Shown one piece after another: positions 1-4,336 of a stretch of DNA of 6,256 bases. A program made the position numbers and the translations under genes. The stretch is from positions 1 through 6,256 of the forward strand of contig CANEMG010000059.1 of the NCBI GenBank assembly GCA_947428535.1. Reading direction: 5' to 3'. The notes below the pieces were generated by a model, which worked only from the letters and a program-made list of their open reading frames with translations, was not told the DNA's origin and searched no databases. Numbering within the stretch: position 1 is the stretch's first letter; each line of letters begins with the position of its first letter. Origin of the DNA: an uncultured Clostridium sp. Lineage in GTDB: Bacteria; Bacillota; Clostridia; TANB77; CAG-508.

Positions 1-935
1 TCATGTCTATGCACTAATCCTAATTCTCCTGCTCTTATTGGTAATTCTTTATAAGAATGTAGATTATTTTTATATACTATCATACCACCAGGACAATTCA
101 TTGGTTTTATTCCATAGTCTACATCATCAATTTGAGTTGTATACATATTTTCTTTATAATGATCCCAATGTCCAGAACGATGCCATAATTCTTCATTTAA
201 TATTATAGGAGTTTTTATTTCAACATATCCTGCTTTTTGATGAATTTGTCTCCAATAATCTTCCAATATATTTCTTAATACCATTCCTTTTGGTAAGAAA
301 AATGGGAAACCTGGTCCTTCTGGAGCAATCATAAATAAATCTAACTCTTTACCTATTTTTTTATGATCTCTCTTTTTAGCTTCTTCTATCATATTTAAAT
401 ATTCATCTAATTCACTAGCTTTTGGAAAAGATATACCATAAATTCTTTGTAACATTTTATTATTTTCATTACCTCTCCAATATGCTCCTGATGATGATAA
501 TAATTTTATTGCTTTTACAGCTCCTGTTGAAGGTAAATGTGGTCCTCTACATAAATCTGTAAATTCTCCTTGTTTATAAAAAGAAATAGCTTCTCCTTCT
601 GGCAATTCTTCAATTAATTCTACCTTATAAGATTCGTTTCTTTCTTTCATAAATTTAATAGCTTCTTCTCTTGGAAGTTCGAATCTTTCAATTTCTAAAT
701 CTTCTTTTATAATGTTTTTCATTTCTTCTTCAATTGCATTTAAATCTTCCTCTGAGAATGGTTTTTCCACATCAAAATCATAATAAAATCCATTTTCAAT
801 TGATGGTCCTATTGTTACTTTTGCATCTGGAAATAATCTTTTTACGGCTTGTGCCATAATATGAGAAGTTGTATGCCAATACATGCTTTCCTCAACTTCC
901 ATTGTTTTTCCTCCGTGTAATTTTACTTTAAACAT
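1..935 (-). CDS. thrS: Threonyl-tRNA synthetase, TGS-less, partial (C-terminus off the left edge)
   Basis: Cytoplasmic class II aminoacyl-tRNA synthetase that charges tRNA-Thr with threonine. About 311 codons are present; the rest lies beyond base 1. The editing (N2) domain shows its zinc-type residues: H21 and H25 (HTTSH), then C129 and H133 in DLCRGPH. The catalytic core follows, with WHRSGHW, the PMNCPGG segment carrying C281 (equivalent of the E. coli active-site zinc ligand Cys334), and the start of motif 2 (LVHRHE) at the edge. The C129-to-C281 spacing matches E. coli. The ATG at 933-935 follows GGGAGG with good spacing. In-frame upstream there is no other ATG before a TAA at 975-977, so the usual roughly 60-residue TGS domain is truly absent from this ORF. 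Expression is under the threonine T-box upstream. Identity is very secure; the missing TGS domain is a direct reading. Confidence 0.97.
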   Translation of the reverse strand, partial: MFKVKLHGGKTMEVEESMYWHTTSHIMAQAVKRLFPDAKVTIGPSIENGFYYDFDVEKPFSEEDLNAIEEEMKNIIKEDLEIERFELPREEAIKFMKERNESYKVELIEELPEGEAISFYKQGEFTDLCRGPHLPSTGAVKAIKLLSSSGAYWRGNENNKMLQRIYGISFPKASELDEYLNMIEEAKKRDHKKIGKELDLFMIAPEGPGFPFFLPKGMVLRNILEDYWRQIHQKAGYVEIKTPIILNEELWHRSGHWDHYKENMYTTQIDDVDYGIKPMNCPGGMIVYKNNLHSYKELPIRAGELGLVHRH

Positions 936-1101
936 AATAAATTCCTCCCTTTGCCTTTTCGGCTTATAAAAAATTTATTTTAAGTATAGTATTTTACTTT
1001 AGGAGCTTTTTATATATTAAATTAATTATAATCAAGAAATACAAAGCAATTTAAATTAAATTTAACGTAGTAGTTCGATGGTTATAATTAATTTAGAAAT
1101 A
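936..1101 (-). other. thrS leader between T-box terminator and start codon
   Basis: This AT-rich stretch is transcribed only when the T-box antiterminates. It holds a 13-bp inverted repeat (1019-1031 with 1082-1094), two copies of agaaatacaaa (1035-1045 and 1095-1105), a small GCC-GAAAA-GGC hairpin just upstream of the ribosome binding site, and the binding site itself (GGGAGG, 944-949). No ORF of note is seen. It is longer than needed for a simple T-box-to-gene junction, and its function is unknown. Confidence 0.6.
1019..1094. repeat. 13-bp inverted repeat in the thrS leader
   Basis: The left arm aaattaattataa (1019-1031) is exactly complementary to ttataattaattt (1082-1094), enclosing 50 bases. 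The pairing is entirely A/T, so the hairpin would be weak in RNA. The 50 bases inside also hold a short palindrome-like run (AATTTA-ATT-TAAATT on the minus strand). In such AT-rich DNA a match of this length is suggestive but not proof of function. Confidence 0.45.
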
Positions 1102-1140
1102 CAAAAAGCCCCTATAGGTAAATAAATATACCTATAGGGG
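1102..1140 (-). terminator. T-box-controlled intrinsic terminator
   Basis: A 12-bp perfect stem pairs CCCCTATAGGTA with TACCTATAGGGG (1129-1140 with 1109-1120) around an 8-nt loop, followed on the minus strand by CUUUUUG. The first bases of its 5' arm (1136-1140) are the same ones used by the antiterminator, so the two structures exclude each other. This is the expected T-box switch. Confidence 0.95.
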
Positions 1141-1338
1141 TAAGTTTATTTCTTACGGTTCCACCCTACTGTTTAACTCTTAATAGATATTAACGCCATC
1201 TTCGCGCCACTTTTTCAAATGGGAACTCCAAGGTAGTTTTTCAAATACGTTTTCTTAGATTAGCTTTCAGCCTGTGACTAATCCTCTCTTTTAGTAACCT
1301 TTATTTTACTTTTCCTCTTCATCGTTCATATATATTAC
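1102..1338 (-). promoter_or_regulatory. Threonine T-box riboswitch (thrS leader)
   Basis: The leader RNA binds uncharged tRNA-Thr and then allows transcription into thrS. Stem I is traceable: lower pairing GAAC/GUUC (1324-1327 with 1223-1226), a kink-turn (GAUGA opposite GGA), the AGUA side of the specifier loop (1307-1310), an AGAGAG bulge, a distal stem GAUUAG/CUAAUC (1278-1283 with 1258-1263) and the conserved GGCUGAAAG loop. The specifier is read as ACU (Thr, 1235-1237), followed by A and then CCUU pairing with GAGG. The T-box AGGGUGGAACCGU is at 1155-1167. The antiterminator is AGGG/CCCU plus GUAAG/CUUAC around the 7-nt bulge UGGAACC (1157-1163). The bulge UGGA predicts a U discriminator, as in tRNA-Thr. 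The 5' end is inferred from the promoter. Confidence 0.95.
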
Positions 1339-1344
1339 ATTTCT

Positions 1345-1373
1345 ATTTTACTATTTTTTGGAAATTATGTCAA
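1345..1373 (-). promoter_or_regulatory. SigA-type promoter of the thrS T-box leader
   Basis: TTGACA (1368-1373, perfect -35) and TAAAAT (1345-1350, -10) are separated by exactly 17 bases on the minus strand. The predicted start is near 1338, just ahead of T-box Stem I. The -35 box contains the TGA stop codon (1370-1372) of the upstream membrane-protein frame, so the two transcription units are packed tightly. Confidence 0.88.
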
Positions 1374-1798
1374 TCTTTTTTTGTTTTTTTTAATAAATTA
1401 TTTGTAAATCCTTTAACTTTGCCTTTTATATCTACTGGATTTAAATTATATAATAATATTATTGATAGAAATGACATAAAAATCGATTTTCCAATTTCAA
1501 CTATTAACTCACTCTTTTCAATTATATTTATAAAGCTTGGTATTCTCCATATAGGTGTAAATAAAAATATTATAAAAAAGATTAATTCTAATACTTCACC
1601 TATTTTCATTGTGCGCTTTTTATCTTCTTCTCTAATTTCTTGATTCATGTCTTGCAAATTTCTTCTCAAATAGAAAATAAAATTTATAATAGTTACACTC
1701 ACAATTATTATTCCTAATAAGACTCTTGAGATAACTTCTATTCTTTCATCTCTATAAGAATAAGCATCAATTATACAAAATCCTCCAAACATTGCCAT
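1370..1798 (-). CDS. Membrane protein of unknown family, intact downstream frame
   Basis: This is the uninterrupted part of the broken gene described in the next entry. From the first ATG (MAMFGG) it encodes 142 residues. Hydrophobic segments lie at about residues 1-12 (the end of a helix that begins upstream), 23-44 (LLGIIIVSV...), 70-87 (LIFFIIFLF) and 105-121 (IFMSFLSIILL). A charged loop rich in E, D, K and R sits at about 45-65, and the C-terminal tail is Lys-rich, suggesting a cytoplasmic end. There is no ribosome binding site in front of this ATG, and the same frame stays open upstream to 1924 with protein-like composition, so this ATG is probably not the natural start. I recognise no family. 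It is probably co-transcribed with the CYTH gene. Confidence 0.5.
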   Translation of the reverse strand: MAMFGGFCIIDAYSYRDERIEVISRVLLGIIIVSVTIINFIFYLRRNLQDMNQEIREEDKKRTMKIGEVLELIFFIIFLFTPIWRIPSFINIIEKSELIVEIGKSIFMSFLSIILLYNLNPVDIKGKVKGFTNNLLKKTKKD

Positions 1799-1988
1799 AA
1801 TATTTGATATTGTAGTTAACGAATAAAATTTTGATACTAAATTTACTAATTCTCCAATTTCAACATTATTTCTTTTGTGATGTTTATGAAATATAGCATA
1901 ATATATAATTCCGAAGTAATATTAAATATATTCCTACTAACATAGAAAAGGTTGTAAATTTAATATCTGGTAATTTATATGATTCCAT
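1370..1988 (-). pseudogene. Frameshifted gene for a five-helix membrane protein (reconstructed)
   Basis: An ATG at 1986-1988 with AGGAG (1994-1998) five bases upstream opens a frame starting MESYKLPDIK, which stops at 1884-1886 after 34 residues. The frame of the downstream membrane protein is open from 1924 onward and reads GIIYYAIFHKHHKRNN from 1912. A +1 shift in the overlap (1884-1924), for example skipping C1913 after CTT, joins them into a protein of about 205 residues with roughly five membrane helices, the first spanning the junction. It starts 26 bases after the CYTH stop, so it is operon-like. The break may be a sequencing or assembly error, a real mutation, or recoding. No function is assigned. 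Confidence 0.65.
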
Positions 1989-2014
1989 ATTTTCTCCTAT
2001 TTTAATTTATATTT

Positions 2015-2563
2015 TTAATCTAATGGTTCATCAAATTTTATAACTGGTATATTTGATATTTCTATATTATAAAATTTTCTAAATACTCCTTGTACATCAA
2101 TAGATGTAACTTTAGCTTCATCAATTTCTAAAAGCTTTATCATATCTTTAACTGATTTTTCATCTTTTCCTTCAATTTCTAAATATGTTGGAATATATGG
2201 CCAGGAATCAATATCTAATTCTACATCATCTAGTAAATATCTTGTTCTTTTGTTTTCTTGATATGTGTGAGCTTTGTAACCTAATTTATTTAACATATTA
2301 TTAGTTTCATCAAAATCTGATACCTCTATTTCCATTTCTTTTGTTCCATCTATTTCTAAGCTCTTTATTTCTTTAATTGTTAAAGTAGTTTTATTGCCAT
2401 CTGTTCTTAATCTAATCCACTTATTTGGATCTTTTGGCACAAAATTATATATTCTTCTTCTATAATCAAAATCTGCTATTTTCTTTGCGCCTAAGTCTTC
2501 TAGTCTTTTTATTAATTTTTCTTTATCTATTTCTAAAACTCTTACTTCATATTCTGTGTGCAT
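2015..2563 (-). CDS. CYTH-domain protein (CyaB/thiamine-triphosphatase-like)
   Basis: A 182-residue soluble protein filling a single CYTH (triphosphate tunnel metalloenzyme) domain. Visible family features are an N-terminal E4-x-E6-x-R8 in place of ExExK, basic strand residues R51 and R53 (WIRLR), K64 (LTIK), acidic E76/E78/E80 (EMEIE), K105/R106/R108, D117/D119 and the C-terminal WPYIPTYLEIEG block with E129 and E131. In this family, acidic residues bind metal and basic ones bind a triphosphate inside a beta-barrel. Members include class IV adenylyl cyclase, thiamine triphosphatase and inorganic triphosphatase; the sequence alone does not say which, but a triphosphatase is most likely. The ATG follows AGGAGG (2571-2576) at 7 bases, with a promoter just upstream. 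It is first in a two-gene unit with the membrane protein. Confidence 0.9.
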   Translation of the reverse strand: MHTEYEVRVLEIDKEKLIKRLEDLGAKKIADFDYRRRIYNFVPKDPNKWIRLRTDGNKTTLTIKEIKSLEIDGTKEMEIEVSDFDETNNMLNKLGYKAHTYQENKRTRYLLDDVELDIDSWPYIPTYLEIEGKDEKSVKDMIKLLEIDEAKVTSIDVQGVFRKFYNIEISNIPVIKFDEPLD

Positions 2564-2590
2564 CTTTTTTCCTCCTTTTAATTATTTTAT

Positions 2591-2619
2591 ATTATATCAA
2601 TATACTGCCTTTTACACAA
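2591..2619 (-). promoter_or_regulatory. SigA-type promoter of the CYTH gene
   Basis: A perfect TATAAT (2591-2596) lies 17 bases from TTGTGT (2614-2619, only the TTG matches strongly). The predicted start is near 2584, giving a leader of about 20 bases that contains the AGGAGG. It diverges from the tRNA promoter, with the -35 boxes about 31 bases apart. Confidence 0.75.
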
Positions 2620-2650
2620 TATTTTAACATTTATTTTCAATATATTTTTC

Positions 2651-2679
2651 TTGATTTTTACCTTTTTAATATGTATAAT
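2651..2679 (+). promoter_or_regulatory. SigA-type promoter of tRNA-Thr
   Basis: TTGATT (2651-2656) and a perfect TATAAT (2674-2679) with a 17-base spacer. The expected start, around 2686, is only one or two bases before the mature tRNA 5' end, so little 5' trimming would be needed. Confidence 0.88.
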
Positions 2680-2687
2680 ATTTTCAT

Positions 2688-2763
2688 GCTTATATAGCTC
2701 AGTTGGTAGAGCAACAGATTCGTAACCTGTAGGTCGGCGGTTCGATTCCGCCTATAAGCTCCA
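2688..2763 (+). tRNA. tRNA-Thr, anticodon CGU
   Basis: A 76-nt cloverleaf. The acceptor stem GCTTATA (2688-2694) pairs with TATAAGC (2753-2759), with discriminator T2760 and an encoded CCA (2761-2763). The D arm is GCTC-AGTTGGTA-GAGC, and the T arm is GGCGG-TTCGATT-CCGCC. The anticodon loop is TTCGTAA with CGT at 2721-2723, which reads the threonine codon ACG. The U discriminator agrees with threonine identity and with the UGGA bulge of the T-box in this window. One oddity: the innermost anticodon-stem pair (A2718 with C2726) is mismatched. It is a single-gene unit with its own promoter and terminator. Confidence 0.97.
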
Positions 2764-2773
2764 TTAAGTATTG

Positions 2774-2801
2774 AAAATCAACTGTAATGGTTGATTTTTT
2801 T
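2774..2801 (+). terminator. Intrinsic terminator after tRNA-Thr
   Basis: A 9-bp stem pairs AAAATCAAC (2774-2782) with GTTGATTTT (2790-2798) around a 7-base loop, and a T run extends to 2801. It begins 11 bases after the CCA end. Confidence 0.88.
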
Positions 2802-2824
2802 ATACATTTATCTTAAATTTAAAC

Positions 2825-2859
2825 AAAAATACCACTCTAAATTTTTGAGTGGTATTTTT
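2825..2859. terminator. Bidirectional terminator between tRNA-Thr and the zinc-ribbon gene
   Basis: A 13-bp perfect stem, AAAAATACCACTC (2825-2837) with GAGTGGTATTTTT (2847-2859), encloses a 9-base loop. U runs arise on both strands. On the minus strand it closes the zinc-ribbon/propeller gene (stop at 2902); on the plus strand it is a second stop for tRNA transcription. Confidence 0.9.
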
Positions 2860-2901
2860 ATTTACTATTTATATTAATTTTTTAGTGTTATATTTTTAAC
2901 C

Positions 2902-4257
2902 TTATTGTGCTACTTCCTCAGGAGTTGATTCTTGAGATGCTGCATCTTCTGGAGTAGTTGTTCCATCTTCTGAAGTAACTTCTGTTGAAGATTCTCCTTC
3001 ATTTGTTGTTACTGTATCATCAATAGTTGGATCTGAATTATAGTATTGTTCATAATCTAAATAAAATAATTGAGAAATTTCTCCTGAACCATCTGTTTTT
3101 AAAAGATTTATCCATCCTGCTGTTTCACTGCTATCCATATAAAGAACCCAATCATTTACAACATTTAAGAAACTAGAGTAAGAATCTAATGCTTTTAATA
3201 ATTCAGTTTGTTTTCCTTCAGCTGGTTCAACAGCAACTTTATATACTCCAATTGTTAAATCTTCATTTTCAGAATCTATATAATTTAAATAATATGCATA
3301 TCCATCTACTACATTTAAATTATACGCTTCTGTATCATATACTAATTCTTCTTGATTAGAATCAATTTTAGTTCTATATATTTTCTTATCTTCGCCTGTA
3401 TAATATACATAATCATCTTCAATATTTATACTATATAATCTTTTTCCTTCAACAATAGTTCTTTTGTTTTGTCCATTTATATCCATTATATAAGTAATAT
3501 ATTCATCTGAAGATTCTTCTTTATAATCATTAAATATAATATACTTATCTGTTATTCCTAAATATCCTGTTCCATTTTCTGCTACAACTGTTTTATTAGA
3601 TCCATCTAAATCCATTTTTGCTACATTAGCATCTAAATCTATATAATACACAGATCCATTAATTACATAAATTTCATAACAATCATTATTCAATTCGTTA
3701 TCATTTATTACTTCAAAATTTTTGCCATCTTTTCTGATTCTACAAATTTTATTATTTATTTGATCTTCATCATTATAATCTTCTTGTGAAATTTGAATGA
3801 AATAAATATAATTTCCAAATACATTTATAGAAACTATTTCTTCATTATTTTCATTCATAAATAATTCTTTTTTATCTGTTCCGTTTTTCTTTACTTTATA
3901 TAACCCTACATTTGAACTATCTTCATTTGGTGATAAATAGTATATCCAATTTCCTGATACTGCTCCATAACCATAATTTCTTACGTTACCAATTGTATTT
4001 CCTATTCCTTTTTTACTAAAAACAAATACTCCGATTATAAACATTAATGCAATTATAGCAACTATTACTACAGCTATTATAACTGGAAAAACATTCTTAG
4101 ATTTATTTTGTGTAGTTTCTTTTGAAGTTTCTTTTTTTACTTCTTTGCTATTATTTTTTTCTTCATTTGCGATTTCTTCTAAAACTTTAGCTTGGCATTC
4201 CTCACAAACTTTGTTTTCTCCTTCTGGAATTTCTTTTCCACATTTTGTACACTTCAT
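2902..4257 (-). CDS. Zinc-ribbon, single-pass membrane protein with propeller-like repeats (DUF5050-like)
   Basis: 451 residues in four parts. An N-terminal zinc ribbon has C3-x2-C6 and C18-x2-C21. A charged Lys/Glu linker follows (about 25-55). One membrane helix spans about 56-80. The extracytoplasmic region has about seven repeats, each with an aromatic motif such as WIYY (104), YIYF (150), SVYY (202), YIIF (239), YVYY (283), YAYY (320) and WVLY (370), many followed by a strand and a DG or NG turn. This resembles DUF5050/beta-propeller proteins. The last 45 or so residues are a Ser/Thr/Glu-rich acidic tail. The ATG follows AGGAGG (4264-4269) at 6 bases. It lies 80 bases after the cell-wall hydrolase and may be co-transcribed with it, since no clear promoter is seen between them. 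The function is unknown; a link from the envelope to the cytoplasm is an inference from topology. Confidence 0.88.
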   Translation of the reverse strand: MKCTKCGKEIPEGENKVCEECQAKVLEEIANEEKNNSKEVKKETSKETTQNKSKNVFPVIIAVVIVAIIALMFIIGVFVFSKKGIGNTIGNVRNYGYGAVSGNWIYYLSPNEDSSNVGLYKVKKNGTDKKELFMNENNEEIVSINVFGNYIYFIQISQEDYNDEDQINNKICRIRKDGKNFEVINDNELNNDCYEIYVINGSVYYIDLDANVAKMDLDGSNKTVVAENGTGYLGITDKYIIFNDYKEESSDEYITYIMDINGQNKRTIVEGKRLYSINIEDDYVYYTGEDKKIYRTKIDSNQEELVYDTEAYNLNVVDGYAYYLNYIDSENEDLTIGVYKVAVEPAEGKQTELLKALDSYSSFLNVVNDWVLYMDSSETAGWINLLKTDGSGEISQLFYLDYEQYYNSDPTIDDTVTTNEGESSTEVTSEDGTTTPEDAASQESTPEEVAQ

Positions 4258-4299
4258 TTATTTCCTCCTTAATTTGTAAATTAAAACATTTATTTTGCT

Positions 4300-4334
4300 T
4301 TAAAATAGGATAACACTTAATTATCCTATTTTAA
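4300..4334 (-). other. Perfect hairpin after the cell-wall hydrolase gene
   Basis: A 14-bp inverted repeat, TTAAAATAGGATAA (4300-4313) with TTATCCTATTTTAA (4321-4334), has a 7-base loop and starts two bases past the TAA stop (4337-4339). On the minus strand it is not followed by a U tract, so it is not a classic intrinsic terminator for this gene. It could be a weak terminator, an mRNA 3' stabiliser or a processing site that sets the ratio of the two genes. Confidence 0.6.
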
Positions 4335-4336
4335 TT

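Noticed and set aside
936..1101. A second, tandem T-box upstream of thrS
   Set aside because: Only the short post-terminator sequence is repeated; there is no second AGGGTGGNACC core or Stem I in the interval.
1419..1643. Plus-strand open frame of 74 codons opposite the membrane protein
   Set aside because: It is antisense to a better-supported frame, has no ribosome binding site and resembles no protein; it reflects AT-rich complement of hydrophobic codons.
2425..2697. Plus-strand open frame of 90 codons opposite the CYTH gene
   Set aside because: It overlaps the CYTH coding region, both divergent promoters and the tRNA 5' end; its F/L/I-rich translation is typical of antisense AT-rich sequence.
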